Source: Cristatella mucedo
Lineage: Eukaryota > Bryozoa > Phylactolaemata > Cristatellidae
Direction: 5' to 3'
Assembly (NCBI GenBank): GCA_009760855.2
Contig: WPIO01000058.1
Location: forward strand, 2,692,029-2,756,028
DNA length: 64,000 bases
Part shown: positions 10,785 through 22,300 of the stretch, one piece after another
Position numbering within the stretch: position 1 is the first letter of the stretch
Layout of the letters: each line of letters starts with the position of its first letter
Notes under the pieces: generated by a model
Told to the model about the DNA's origin: nothing
Seen by the model: only the letters and a program-made list of their open reading frames with translations
Database searches by the model: none
Program-made: the position numbers and the translations under genes

Positions 10785-11645
10785 AGAGTATAAAATAAAA
10801 TGTGTATCTCCATCAGTAACTCCACAAAGCCACAAAGACTATGTGGATGTTACACGGGAGAGTCATTCACAGCCTAAGCGGTTTCTGGCACACATTCGGT
10901 TGCCAACAGACTTCATCTCATGCAAAAAAGAGAAAGTGGAAACCGTAGCAGAGTCAGGAGAGTAGTTGAGGTAGTGAGTAGCATGCAAGTAGCAGCTCAG
11001 GACAGCTGGAAAGGATGTGCCGTAGTCGGCAGCAGGACAGTAGTTGTCGTTGCATAAGAATCAAGGAAGCGAGTTTCACAGTCTAGGTAGGACTTGCAGA
11101 GCTAAAGCTTCTGTCGCCAACAGTCTTTCAAAATCTCGGTTATGGCAGGGCTAAGTTGGTCTGCCAGTGAAAATCACAGAAATGATGGTATAGGGTCTTC
11201 AGGAGCCGAGCTCGATTTACTAAACCTTATTAAGGTGGACACAGGGCATGCAGAAATCCCAGAAAATCTTTTAGGGGAGGTCGAAGCTTGCGATTCGTAT
11301 CTGCTTTACTCGGAGCAGGCTTTACGGAGGCACTGAATGTGCACAATTTTTTCAGTAAAGAAAGCTGAAGACTTTTCGGCTGAGCCGTTAATATCTGAGA
11401 AGTCAGACCTCTCTAGCATTGGCCAGTAAATTGTTTACCGTCTTTTAAATCTGTTTTGGATCTTACTGGCAGGACTTTAGTTTTCGAATAAATAAAGAAC
11501 CCCTGGCTTTGTTAAGCTTCCGGGTGAAAACTCGAAGGAAGTCTTTGAAATTGACTAGATCTGCATCGGATCCCGATTTCTTAAAACGACGTGTTCAAGC
11601 GTGAGCTTAATACGGCTCATCTTTTGAAGTATTAGCATGTTCCAG
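10785..11645 (-). repeat. LINE-A with large internal deletion
   Basis: On the minus strand it begins in the linker before the RT: RRFKKSGSDADLVNFKDF, then RKLNKAR and SSAFFTEKIVHI. It reaches the start of the RT (ADQLSPAIT) near 11130, then jumps directly to the post-RT domain ([10 protein letters not shown] type) and ends with the stem-loop and tail near 10797. Most of the RT is missing. It is one of two copies in the window that reach upstream of the RT. Confidence 0.75.
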
Positions 11646-12284
11646 CAGAGATTGGTGACTGAAAGATCACCTGACCTCGATGTATGGTTTCAGTTCTCGT
11701 GGGTTTCAGTGATGCTTTCAACTTAGAGTTATTCTGTGTATCTGTTCATAATTAGTCAATGGGGTTATTGTATGTTCTTAAAATCTGTGAGCACTGGTGA
11801 TTGACCAGCAGGATCATGCAAGTAAATGTTTTCAAAGTAGTGACATTTCAATATGTTAATTTCAATTTCAATTAGTGAATTTCAAGCTCTAGTAAGCTAG
11901 CCTCACACAGATACACACACTTAATCATTCGCAGAGAACAAAGAGCAACATGGGTTAATAAAAAGCAGGAAACTGCCACGAATGCACTTGACTGAGTCAT
12001 TGAGCATGTGCTGGAACAGGTCAATAACTCAATATCTCACAAGTGACAGCAACAGATCGGTCCTATTTGAGGACCTTTGAATATCAGATTTAGTACTCCA
12101 CAGTTTTGCTATATTAATGTTTCAAGTGATATTTTACTGTTGTGTATCTTGAGTTTGCAAGACACTACCCCTTTGTCAAACTGCAGACCTTTGGAATACT
12201 GTCTGTAATTGATACTCTCTGATAGCAATAACAGCATCTGAAAGCTGAATGCCTTTAGCCCACCACCTTCCAGTTACTGAGGAA
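11646..12284. other. No recognisable gene
   Basis: AT-rich, no family motif found on either strand. Confidence 0.4.
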
Positions 12285-12406
12285 GATGTGGGGATGCTGC
12301 CTTTAGAGGGAGAGGTGGGGGTGCTGCCCTTAGAGGGAGATGTGTGGAGGCTGCCTCTAGAGGGAGAGCCGTGGGAGGTGGGATGCTGCCCCTAGAGGGA
12401 TAGGCA
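12285..12406. repeat. Minisatellite, about 27-bp unit, four copies
   Basis: The unit is approximately GGGATGCTGCC(T/C)(T/C)TAGAGGGAGA plus a variable GGTG spacer. Four copies lie in a row; the third carries about 9 extra bases. Purine-rich and locally GC-rich. Confidence 0.8.
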
Positions 12407-12812
12407 TACCCTTTTGCTGCCATTATGGCCATCTGGCAATACTGCCTCAAATCCCCACTCCCAAATCAAACCATCTCAAACCTATGATAAATTGACAGTC
12501 AAATGACGGGTTGTGAGCAATTGCACGGTGAGGGAAAGTAAAATCTCTTGACCTCGGAATTCAGCAACAGCAAATAAGGGTCCAGAGCTGCCGATACTTA
12601 TGAGGAAGGAAAGATAAGAGGAAGCCGATACTTATGCACAAACGTACGAGGCTTGCTTTTGCCAGTAAGTACCCACACTGAAGCCGAACTGAGTGGAGCA
12701 AAGTTCCACGGACTAACGAATAAAAGTCCACCCTCTTTGCTACTTCACGGGGCACTCAACGAGTGTGGAGACAAAAGGAGGAAGCATATCTAAACGTTGG
12801 TCTCCATAATAT
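12407..12812. other. No recognisable gene
   Basis: Spacer between the minisatellite and a LINE-B copy. Nothing supported. Confidence 0.4.
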
Positions 12813-13488
12813 GCTTACTGGCCTACCAGCATGTGCGATCAGGCGATTGCAGCTGGTGCAAAACTCGGCAGCTAGACTTGTCTGCCGTGAGCGTTGCAGT
12901 TGCCCTATTACTCTACTTCTCGCCGACCTGCACTGGCTACCAGTCAAGCAACGGATTGACTTCAAGGTTTTGTCGCTCACTTTTAGGTCCCCTCATTCTA
13001 TGGCTCCAGCCTATCTCTCAGATATATTACCCCACCAGGCCAAGCATCGTACCACCCGCTTTTCGGAATCCAACAGTCTAGAAATACCTCGTACAAACCT
13101 TAAATCCTTTGGAGACCATGCATTTAGTTCGTATGCTCCCAAAGCCTGGAACTCCCTCCCGACCAGCGTCAGAATATCCCCTGACCTGACCACATTTAAA
13201 AGGAACTTAAAAACACACCTCTTTAGGACAGCATACAGTGGGTCCCTGTGATTTGTCCTTCATGTGCTTATGCGTGCTGACACTGTGCATGCTGCCACTA
13301 ACCACATTTGCATGCTGAACCTGTGCATGTCACCCCTAACCATATTATTCATTGTGTGTGTTTTTTAAGCATGATTTTACTTACCATTCAATTGCATTTC
13401 CCTTTGCAGCAAATGTAAAGTGCCGAGAAAGAGCTTAAGTTCTCTGAGGGCATTTTATCAAGTGTATTATTATTATTACTATTATTAT
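12813..13488 (+). repeat. LINE-B 3' portion
   Basis: The copy starts at the [20 protein letters not shown] region and keeps an open post-RT frame to LFRTAYSGSL and its stop near 13251. The 3' untranslated region, stem-loop (AAAGTGCCGAGAAAGAGC...) and ATT tail follow. Few substitutions, so fairly young. Confidence 0.9.
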
Positions 13489-13504
13489 GGTGGAACACTG
13501 TAGT

Positions 13505-13955
13505 GGTGTGGTAGGGTAATGGGGTTGCTTTAACACTGCTGGTGTAGGGAAAATGCACCGGAGGCATGGGATTATGAATGCAAAACACTACTTGGACATT
13601 GCTTAGAATGTTGGCATTCTGTCAGCTCATGGTTTGGATTTTATGTGGTAACATAGAGATGATCCAATGCATACTGCAAGCACAGTAAAGGACTTTTTTG
13701 ACAACCATACACAGCAAGGATGCAAACACTTCCGGATTTTGGAATGGCCCAATCGAAGTCTAGATTTGAACCCCCATTGAACATTTGTGGCAGGAGTTGG
13801 AGCATAAAATACGCGAACATGTCATCTTCCACGAAATTGTAATGAATTATTCAAATTTCAGCAAAAAGAATGGCAGAAAATTACATCTGACATGTGTGAG
13901 AAATTGTTTAGGTCAATACCTAGAAGGTTCCTTGCTGTTACACAAAAATCGTGAG
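13505..13955 (+). pseudogene. Tc1-like transposase remnant
   Basis: Frames read in sequence give WGCFNTAGVGKMH and NAKHYLDI, then DDPMHTASTVKDFFDN, FRILEWPNRSLDLNP and (after a one-base shift) PIEHLWQELEHKIRE. Last comes LFRSIPRRFLAVTQK, the family C-terminus. The segment WPNRSLDLNPIEHLW corresponds to the WPxQSPDLNPIEHLW box, whose acidic residue follows the last catalytic strand of Tc1 DDE transposases. Stops and frameshifts make it non-functional. The N-terminal half is missing where the LINE-B at 12813-13488 abuts. Terminal repeats were not identified. Confidence 0.8.
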
Positions 13956-14127
13956 AGCTATATGCAACTCAATTTTTTTGATTTCATTGCATTTTTTTGC
14001 ACAATCAACTGCTTTAACTACGGCATGTTTCAGTTTATTTTAGCAGTGTTGGCTTTCACGATTTATCTTGTTCTGTCTACCTACCTGGATGAAACAAAGG
14101 ATGCGAAGATTGTTGAGCCAGAATTGT

Positions 14128-15690
14128 GTGTCATTAGCCTCAGGTCATGTCCCAGCGCCTTTCAAAAAGGCTGTAGTCAGGCCACTACTCAAGAAAGCAA
14201 CACTATACCAAGAAAACTTGAGCAAATTCGCTCAGTCTTCCTTCTACCATTGCTATCAAAGACATGGAAACAAGTCCCGGCAGACCAGCCGAACTCATAC
14301 ATTAAAACTTCACACCTAGCTAGTAAGTTCTAGTCTGGTATTACAGCTGATCACACCTCAGAATCAGCACTGCTTCGGGTATATAAAGACCTTCTTAGGA
14401 ATAGAGACTCAGGGAGAGTCTCTCTGCTTGGTTTGCTCAATCTTTATGCAGCTTTTGATACTATCGATCACCAAATCTATCTCGAGTGCCTCTCATTTCG
14501 CCTGGGCATCGAAGGCAATGCACTGCAATGGTTTAAGTCCTATCTCAGTCGGAGACTCCAGACTGTTGATATGAATGGAAACCGATCATCTGAGCAAGCA
14601 TTGAAACATGATGTACCTCAGGGCTCTGTGCTTGGGGTTATTTTCACGGCTTAAACTCCTGCTCTTGCCGATGTGATTGCCAGGCACAACCTAGGCTTTC
14701 ATTTCTGCACTGCATGTAGATAGTAGCAAACTTTCTTAAACTGAATGATGGTAAAATCAACTTACTAGTTACGAGCAAACCAAGTGTGATTCAGAAATTA
14801 AAAATGGTAACGCCCAAAATCGGTTCTGCCAGCATATCTCCTGTTGAATCTGCACGAAGTCTAGGTGTCATGTTCAAAAGAGACCTTTCATTAGACGACC
14901 ACATCAGCTCCACAGTCAAGTCTGCCTACTTTCATCTACATAACATTGCTAAAATTCGGGCTAGCTTAGGCAGCCATACTACTCGTAAATCGCCCCATGC
15001 ATTTGTGACATCCCATCACGGTTTCTGTAACTCACTGTTTGTTGGTCTACCGGCCGGTGCGATCAGGCGCTTGCAGCTGGTGCAAAACTCTGCCACTAGG
15101 CTTGTCTGCCGTGAAAATCGCAGTTGCTACATCACACCACTTCTCGCCGACCTGCACTGGCTCCCAGTCAAGCAGCACATCGACTTCAAGGTTCTGCCAC
15201 CTAATTTTCGGTCTCTTCATTCTTTGGCTCTAGTCTACCTAACAGATCTACTCCAACACCCGGCTAAGCATCGTACCACCTGATAGTTTACCTATACCTC
15301 ATATGAACCTCAAAGTCTTTGGAGACTAAACCTTTAGTTCGTATGCTCCCACAGCCTGGAAATCACTTCTGATTGGCATCACCACAGCCCCTGACTTGAC
15401 GACATTTAAAAAGAAACTAAAACGTGTCTATTTATCACAGCATTTAGTGGGTCCCTGTGATTCGTCCTTGGTGTGCTTATGCATGCTGGCGCGGTGCATA
15501 CTGTCACTAACCATATTTGCATGCTGACCCTGCTCATGTCACCTCTAACCATGTTATGCTTGTTGTCATTGAGCATGCTACCACTAGCTATTCGATCATG
15601 CTGTCTTTGCAGCAAATGTAAAGTGCCTAGAAAGAGATTGAGTTCTATGAGGGCACTATAACACATAATAACAATAATAGACTTGAAACG
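14128..15690 (+). repeat. LINE-B, longer diverged copy
   Basis: It begins near the RT N-terminus ([20 protein letters not shown]), includes LYAAFDTIDHQIYLE, NALQWFKSYLSRRLQ and VPQGSVLG, and continues to the post-RT domain. About 100 bases that normally carry the YADD catalytic box are deleted near 14700. It ends with the stem-loop (AAAGTGCC ... GGGCACTAT, 15620-15658) and an AATAAC-rich tail. Several stops and frameshifts. Confidence 0.85.
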
Positions 15691-17085
15691 TGTATTAGTA
15701 TTATTATTGTTATTGTGAGACCAGAGCTTAAAAAGGTCTGCTGCACTCCAGAAAATCTGCAGCACCCATTCCTATTTCGAATCTTCTGCTGCAAAGTAGG
15801 GCACAAATAACACGACTAGCACTGCGATATTGAAAACGAAAAGCGACTCGCTAGCATTGCTGGTGGCAGCAACGACAGATACCTACTATGCATTACCGGT
15901 GTGGGATTGGTGGGTATCACCACGTGACGAACTTCATGCTAAGAGAAGGGTATAGTCTACACCCGTGGCAAGCGACAAAACCTTTGCTCTTAAGAACTTA
16001 GCTTGCACAGCTAGGGCATGCACGAATTCTCCCTCGCACTCCCAACAGCACATCGTCAACAGCACAACATCGAAGCTCAGATTCATTACTAGCTGTGAGC
16101 GCATGGTTGGGCGCAAAGCAAGCAAGCTCAGAAGTAGGGTGCATAAGCAGCAGAGCGCTGCCCCGATGCCTACTGTGCCGATGTGCCCGGTGCACTCTAG
16201 CTTTTGCCATGCCCTGCATTACTCACCACCATCATTGCCCGAAGCAGCCTCTGAACTCATTTCTATGAATCGGGCCTTGCGAAGACAGGAAATTGTTGAT
16301 GACGTCTGTAAAGTAACGATGTAGCAAGATGCATAACTGCAACCAGCCGGCCGAGCATGGGAGCTGCTTAATTGAAATGGCCTTGTATGCAGATGCATTG
16401 ATACAGCCATGCAACCACGCTCGATGCCAGAGACAAACAGAGCCATTCACGGTGTGTGTACACAGTGTTAAGACTACATAGCACTTTCTACTACTAGAGT
16501 ATTACAGAGTGCTACGTTACCAGCTGCCCACATATTTTCCTTCTCATCACTACTCGGGACACAAAAGTCTGCTACCTCCCACATAAGAAGCATAACCGGT
16601 GCTCTTTTGCAGCTAAGACTAGTTAAGTGCCGAGTACTGGTACAAAATGCAATACTGCACGTGTAATATGACCCAAGACGAGCAGTCGAACAGCAACAAC
16701 TATGAGACAGACGAGGCAGGACAGCAATGCCCGTGCCAGCCAGGCGCTTTGCTTTCCGTCAGATGACCGGAGCACTGGATGCAAGAGCTTTCTAAGCAGC
16801 ACCTCGATGTGAGCACGTATTAACAGGCAGTTGTTCAGGCTTATATCCTCTGTGCACTTGGGTAAATGGCCCGTCCTACCGATAGACAAATGAATGCTGC
16901 ATGGCCTTGCAATTAAGGACCCTAGTTTGCATCGCTTATGAACAGGTACGAGCATAGGACACCCTATGTCACATTTCGCATCAGGATTCTAACTATCAAT
17001 TGCATGACAACATGAATATCATATAAAAATATAGAGTATTGTCTAGCACTGACAATCTATCGAATCTCCTTTGCAGGGTGCATTG
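15691..17085. other. No recognisable gene
   Basis: Open frames up to about 119 codons exist on both strands (15965-16324, 16623-16955), but they overlap each other and lack domains, repeats or splice support. Likely chance frames in moderately GC-rich DNA. Confidence 0.4.
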
Positions 17086-17275
17086 CTGTATTCACACTTG
17101 GAAGGCAGCGTACTTCCTTTCATTATCATTGCAACAAGATAAACTGACAACCCTCAAAATTGTTGACCATACCCTCAAAATTGGTTCAGCCAGCATCTTT
17201 TCCATACATTTAGTTGATTATCAAGTGCCATGTACCAAGCATATATTTCGTTAGACGATATCAGCTTCACAGTCG
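17086..17275 (+). repeat. LINE-B relic
   Basis: Weak match to the segment after the catalytic box ([10 protein letters not shown] parallels [11 protein letters not shown]) and to the [11 protein letters not shown] region near 17250. Heavily decayed. Confidence 0.55.
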
Positions 17276-17283
17276 ATATGCTA

Positions 17284-17412
17284 CGCTTGCTCTTCATGAC
17301 CCAAGTCGTAGGGTCGAGTCCTGCAGTGGGCGATCCTTTATTGCCCACTGCTAGTGGTGGTTACAGCCGTTAAGGCTCTTCTGCTGCCATATAAATGAGG
17401 CTGCTCAAGTGG
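17284..17412 (+). repeat. tRNA-derived SINE (family S1)
   Basis: It contains a B-box-like GGGTCGAGTCCTGCAGTGGG and the family body CGATCCTTTATTGCCCACTGC, then AAGGCTCTTCTG and GAGGCTGCTCAAG. The same body occurs at 33475, 38352 (minus) and, diverged, at 48225. Confidence 0.7.
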
Positions 17413-17589
17413 GTAACATTTTGGTCAAGTGTACTGTGGAAACAATTTGGTAGTGCTAAGATACGAATACCAGTTAATTCATGCACTTACCCTCGACCTC
17501 CACAAGTATCTCTCCTTACAGGTTTTGGTGCATGTGCAACATGCACGTTGGATATGGTATACAATGTGACAGCTATAAAATATAATAAA

Positions 17590-17745
17590 ATTCAGTTGCA
17601 TAACCCCCTGGGTGAGCTAAATCTCTATTCAAGAGCTTATTATGTGCCACGGGGCTCAACCCTACGACATCAGTCATCAAACACATTCACCTTGACCTTG
17701 GTCGGGCAGCAAGCACCTTAACCACTGGGCCAAACCAGAGCTGCT
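17590..17745 (-). repeat. Second tRNA-derived SINE type
   Basis: On the minus strand TTGGCCCAGTGGTTAAGGTG resembles a pol III A box, and AGGGTTGAGCCCCGTGG about 70 bases later resembles a B box. The downstream body differs from family S1. Only one copy was noticed, so the family is tentative. Confidence 0.45.
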
Positions 17746-17770
17746 ACGGTTGTCTGTCGTGAATATCACA

Positions 17771-17778
17771 ACATATAT

Positions 17779-17824
<46 letters not shown>

Positions 17825-17866
17825 TATATAATATATATATTATAATTATATAATAATAATAATAAT
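17771..17866. repeat. AT microsatellite
   Basis: Nearly pure (TA)n with small interruptions, followed by TAATAATAATAA that belongs to the minus-strand LINE-B tail. Confidence 0.95.
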
Positions 17867-18050
17867 ACGCTTATATAGCCCCCTTAGAGAACCTAATCTC
17901 TTTCTAGGCAATTTACGTATGCTGTAAAGGAAGCATGACCATAGGACTAGTGGTAATATACAGTGCCAACGTGCATAATGCCACTTCTTGCTAACATGCC
18001 CTGGCTCCCCCTTTAAAAAGAAACTCGTTGTCATACGACAGTAAAACTTA
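17853..18050 (-). repeat. LINE-B 3' end relic
   Basis: Minus-strand ATT tail, stem-loop (CCCCCTTAGAGAACCTAATC ... CTAGGCAATTTAC) and decayed 3' untranslated region with the GCAACGTGCATAATGCC-like stretch. Confidence 0.7.
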
Positions 18051-18109
18051 CTCATAGGCCCTTTCCTTACGTTGCTTCGGCGAACGCTTTTGAGCTATTT
18101 ACGCCTCAG

Positions 18110-18482
18110 TCCTTTTCTCGAGCCACCTGCTCGTCTTACTTCAGGGGTCTAGCAGCACTCAAATCGATCGGAGACCGTGCCTTTAGTTCAGTCATCCTTT
18201 CCAGCTATCCTGAGTAGCTACTCCCATGCTTATTCCTTCCTCGAATGGCATCCCGATTCAGCTATGCGTCTCACTTACTCCTTGCATTTGTAGCGTGAGA
18301 CGAAGTCTATTGGCTACCCTACGTGCAACGACGCCGTTTGTGCAATTTTTCGATGCAGGACCACTTATCGCACAAACCAACCAAGAGTTAAGCGCAATAA
18401 TGTACGATAAAGCATACAAAAGGTGCCCATATGTGGATTTAGTTCTCTGCGGGCGCTACACAAACGTCTTAGTTATTATTAG
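18110..18482 (+). repeat. Composite LINE relic (LINE-A-like body, LINE-B-like tail)
   Basis: A body resembling LINE-A (GACGAAGTCTATTGGCTACC at 18299) is followed near 18435 by the LINE-B-type tail hairpin half TTTAGTTCTCTGCGGGCGCT and TTATTATTAG. It could be two abutting relics or a related subfamily. Confidence 0.5.
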
Positions 18483-18814
18483 GACCGTAGGAGCACACCC
18501 TACGATTGGTGGGTTTCGCCGGCACCACGAAGCAGCCGCGCGGACTACAGAAACTTGCTAGACAAGGCAGGAGATTGAGACCGTACTGAGATTCCTGCAC
18601 TAGGACCTCACAAAGCTAAAGCCTTTCCATGTGACCATAATCTCGTGCGACTAATCTCAGAAGTACCAGCTCGGTTACCGGGGGGGGGGCACAGCGGCTA
18701 GGCATCAGCCAACGGGAACTGATACAGAGACGCGCACCGACAAAGAAGCGCTAGCAAAAGATGAGTAATTGTCTGACGCAATCTATAAGCATTATTCTCA
18801 ATGTGACGAGCTTG

Positions 18815-19260
18815 CAACACCAGCACGATATACCTCTGCAGCGGACACGCAGACCGCCGACGGAAGCCCCCAAAAACGAAACCAGCTTTATTCCGGTCAC
18901 GTGACTAAGCGTGAGGGGCGGGATCCGCCTCAGCAGGCGCACGTGACCCAATGTGTAAGAAGCCGGGGAGAGTCCGGAACGACGAGGAAAAGCGCGCTCA
19001 CAACAGCTAATCCAGGACGCGTATTTAGATAAACAAGTGAACGACGACTCTGCGCCCCGCGACGTCGGGATAAGGACTCGCCCATTCGCGAGTATACAGC
19101 GAGCAGGCTCGTAGCGAGTCGCGGTCGGCGGCTCCGGCGGATTAGAGAAGAGAATGGACGGCGTCCGCACAGGCTGACCGGGTAGGCAGAGAACGAAGCA
19201 AGCCGCGCCAATAGTCACATGACCGGCGCTGCCCTTGCATGACTTGCGAGGGAAGCAAGC
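18815..19260. promoter_or_regulatory. CpG-rich promoter-like segment with E-boxes, CCAAT and GC boxes
   Basis: A locally CpG-dense stretch in AT-rich surroundings. It has GTCACGTGAC (18896-18905), a perfect palindromic E-box identical to the CLEAR consensus bound by MiT/TFE factors (known). Other boxes are GGGGCGGG (18915-18922), CACGTGAC (18940-18947) followed directly by CCAAT (18948-18952), CCAAT (19208-19212) and GTCACATGAC (19214-19223). No coding exon beside it could be recognised, and the hAT element begins right after. It may be a promoter of an unseen gene, a distal element for DNAJC1 12 kb away, or a chance cluster. Confidence 0.4.
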
Positions 19261-19606
19261 CGCAGGGTATCGAAGGGTACTACGCTAGTGCAAGGCTGCG
19301 CACAATAATATTGCTATTGTATTCAATGTTCTGATGCTCAACACTAAAAATATTACAATATTCAATGCCAAAAATACACTATATTTTAATATTCCATGCC
19401 ACCAATGTAATACATAATGCACATCTTACACATCACACGTTGCAATTTCTTGTCTGTGAGTTTACTAATCCGCCTCATATTCTTCTTCGTTATCATCAGC
19501 TGTCTCTGAGCCGTTTTCATTCACTATCAAGGATGTCAGAGCCAAACTCAACAGTAACTTGTTTTGATTCAGAAAAAGCAGCGCCTCCAAGGTTCTGGGT
19601 TGCAAA

Positions 19607-21060
19607 CTAAGACGTTGATGACAGAGCACTCACTTTCCATGGAGAAAAGTCCCTGTCACACGATGTTAGAAGCAAAAAGCACGCGTTGATGAACTTGCTG
19701 CATTCTATCTTCTCTTCAACACGCTGTTGCTTGAGTTCTCTCTCACCAAAAGACAATTGAGCATCGTCTACAGCTTCTTCTGGGTCCTGAGCTGCCGGTA
19801 GCAACAATTTCTCAATAGTGCGTTCATAACGAACTGTAAGAGCGTTCTTCTTGTTTGCTTGTATCTTGACGATGGCGTTTCCACATCGTTGCTGTGGATG
19901 ATATCTGCATCGTTGCCAAGATAGTGGTCGAAGGCAAACTCTGGATACGAGTCAATTATCGATCGGAATAAAACATCCGATTCTTTCAACGACATGTCGC
20001 TCCGCTGCAGCGCTATCGTAACAGATTTTAAATCGGCCAATACTTGCTGGCGATCTCGATTACTCCTTTTATGGCCAGCTGTGGGAACAAGGTCCATTAT
20101 TTCATCCTCTGCCTCATCAATATTTGGACGGAGTCTTTCGAAGCGCTAAAACGTATCTGGGACCCCCATCCAGTGGGTGACGTTTCGCTTGACTGGGCGC
20201 AGGGATGACATCATACGAAATCGACCTGACTATTTGAGTGTTGAAAATTTTGACATGAGCTTCCCAATCAACTTCGATTCAGTTTCGAGGAATGTGCTTA
20301 TGTATGCCTCAACAGCCAAATTCAAACGGTGACTGCGGCATCCCAGAAGTGGCACACCAAGAAGGTCCGCTGTTGCCTTGTTGGTTGAGCAGTTGTCCCC
20401 AATCGAACAGAAAAGGGGGTCGAGAGACAAAGAGTACCCGTCAGGTTTCGATTTGATAAAATTTACATGGTTCTCGACAGTAAAATGTGTCTCGTCAAGT
20501 AGATGTGTGAAGCCCAGCAGATGAATTTCAGGATCGGCAGCATGCTCCTTGCCAGGTTAGACGATAAAAAGACCAATCAAGTGTGCTGAATCCTCAGACC
20601 AGCCATCAATTACAAGAGCGAAAGTGGTAGCAGTAGCGACCTTGATAGATATCTTTTTTCCATAACCTCCACCAGCTTGAACAGATATTTCTTGAGTGTT
20701 TTGACAGAGATCGGTTCCAGTTTCATATTACTTCGGGTGAGCTATTTTTCGCAAAAGATTAATTTGAGCTCATCCACAAAGATCAGCCATTTGAATACAT
20801 TGGTTGATCAACTATCAAGCATGTACTAAAAGGTGAAACTGATTGTTCAGTTCCGGTCATGACACTTGCTGCTTCGGATTAGCCGGCTCCATGTGCTTGT
20901 TGCGCCAAGTGAAACATTTCTAGATAATTCGGGTGCTTCTGCTTGATGTGAGATATCAGGTTCGTGTAGCCAAGCTTAATGTTTTATTTGCGAACAGGTC
21001 CACAAGTGCATTTCCAGGTGTTGGCTTCAGAACCAACAGAATTCTTGCCAAAGTAAAGCT
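19607..21060 (-). pseudogene. hAT transposase pseudogene (BED finger, RNase H-like core, C-terminal dimerisation part)
   Basis: Read 5' to 3' on the minus strand, a BED-type zinc finger comes first near 20900-21050: KNSVGSEANTWKCTCG ... TNLISHIKQKHPNYLEM, with a C-x-C pair and an H-x4-H pair. Next is GDNCSTNKATADLLGVP ... GCRSHRLNLAVEAYI (20230-20430), the conserved hAT core motif. Then comes the linker with LLPAAQDPEEAVDD, and finally KFINACFLLLTSCDRDFSPW (19607-19807), resembling the hAT C-terminal dimerisation motif. Stops and frame changes (for example after PVRK near 20985 and between 20230 and 20097) make it inactive. Confidence 0.85.
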
Positions 21061-21116
21061 GACAGACCTTGATGTTAACAGGTGGGACTGTAGGACGAGA
21101 ACTTGAACTCGTCATC

Positions 21117-21342
21117 GCGGTTCTGAGCTGCTACTTCCATGCTACTCACTACCTCAACGGCTCTTCTGACTCTGCTATGCTTCCCACTTTCTCTTTGTTG
21201 CGTGAGACGAGACGTCTGCTGGTTACCAAATGCGTACCGAAAGTCGCTTAGGCTGTGAGTGCGCTATACAAACTCTCCTGCGTAACACCCGCATGGTCTT
21301 TATGACTTTGTGGAGTTACAGACGGAGATACATTACATTACA
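21117..21342 (+). repeat. LINE-A 3' fragment inside hAT
   Basis: It starts at the [20 protein letters not shown] segment and ends in the stem-loop and ACATTACA tail. Relatively well preserved, so it post-dates the hAT insertion. Confidence 0.85.
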
Positions 21343-21879
21343 GTTGGTGACCTCTGAGATAAAAAAATGGCACCACTACGATTGTACACGGTTGTGCACT
21401 TCGACAATTGTGATTGGTTAAAAATGATTTCTACGAATGTGTCCGGATATGGTATCTTTTCAAATGTGAAAAGGTAATTTATGTATTTTTTTATGTATCA
21501 TATATCACGTGACAGAGACGGATAGGTTTATGATAATACCTTAATATATTAAAATATCGTTTCAAATATATTGGTATTGTCAACCAATCCCTTACACTAT
21601 ATTGGTATTGTCAAACGAATCAGCACAATACATTGTAGCCAATATGTTGCAGCATATTGTATGTACAATGTATTGTTGCGAAGCCTTTTCGCTAGTGAAG
21701 TGAAATATACCCGACCACTGCGACTCGACGTTGTGAGTTAGGGAGCAGCGTGAGCCTGTGGAAATGCCTGCGAGTCGGCTCCTCACTGCAGCTCCGTTCT
21801 CTCACATCAAGTCAGCAGCACAAAACACAGCCGCATCATACACTACGCCGAACGCTTACGAACCGTTGCAACTGTTAAC

Positions 21880-22300
21880 AATAATAATACTACTTGCCAT
21901 GGCGCCTTCGGAGAACTCACTCTCCTTGTAGGCACTTTAAACTTCCTGCAAAGGAAGCATGATGAAATGGTTAGTGGTAGCATGCTCGGTGACTAGCATA
22001 ACATGGTTAGAGGTGAAATGCACAGGGTCATCATGCAAATACGGTTGGTGGCAGCATGCACGGCGTCAGCACGCACAAGCACAGCAAGTAACGAATCACG
22101 CAGCCCCGCCAAATGCTGCGATAAATAAATGCATTTTTAGCTTCTTTTTAACTTTGGTCAAGTCAAGGAATGTCGTGACTCCAGTCGGAAGTGAATTCCA
22201 GGTTTGGAAGCGTACAAACTAATTGCACGGTCTCTTAATGGACTTCAGAGACGTATAAGATGTGGGTAAACGATTACATTTAGAAAAACGAGTGGTACAA
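21880..22300 (-). repeat. LINE-B 3' portion, old
   Basis: Minus-strand AATAATAATA tail, stem-loop with a changed inner stem (GGAGA/TCTCC), 3' untranslated region and part of the post-RT domain. It stops near 22300 without a clear boundary. Confidence 0.7.

Larger units (their letters stand above)
19291..21689 (-). mobile_element. hAT DNA transposon with 8-bp target duplication
   Basis: Flanked by CGCTAGTG at 19283-19290 and again at 21690-21697, the 8-bp duplication typical of hAT. The ends are inverted: left CAAGGCTGCGCACAATA, right (complemented) AAAAGGCTTCGCAACAATA. Inside, on the minus strand, is a decayed transposase (19607-21060). A plus-strand LINE-A 3' fragment (21117-21342) has inserted near the element's 5' side. 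At about 2.4 kb including that insert, this is a nearly full-length element. Confidence 0.9.

Noticed and set aside
13785-14333. 182-codon plus-strand open frame
   Set aside because: It is a chance join of the Tc1-like remnant in a shifted frame, AT-rich spacer and the start of a LINE-B copy.
18751-19218. 155-codon minus-strand open frame
   Set aside because: Coincides with the CpG-rich promoter-like segment; low stop frequency explains it and no domain is visible.
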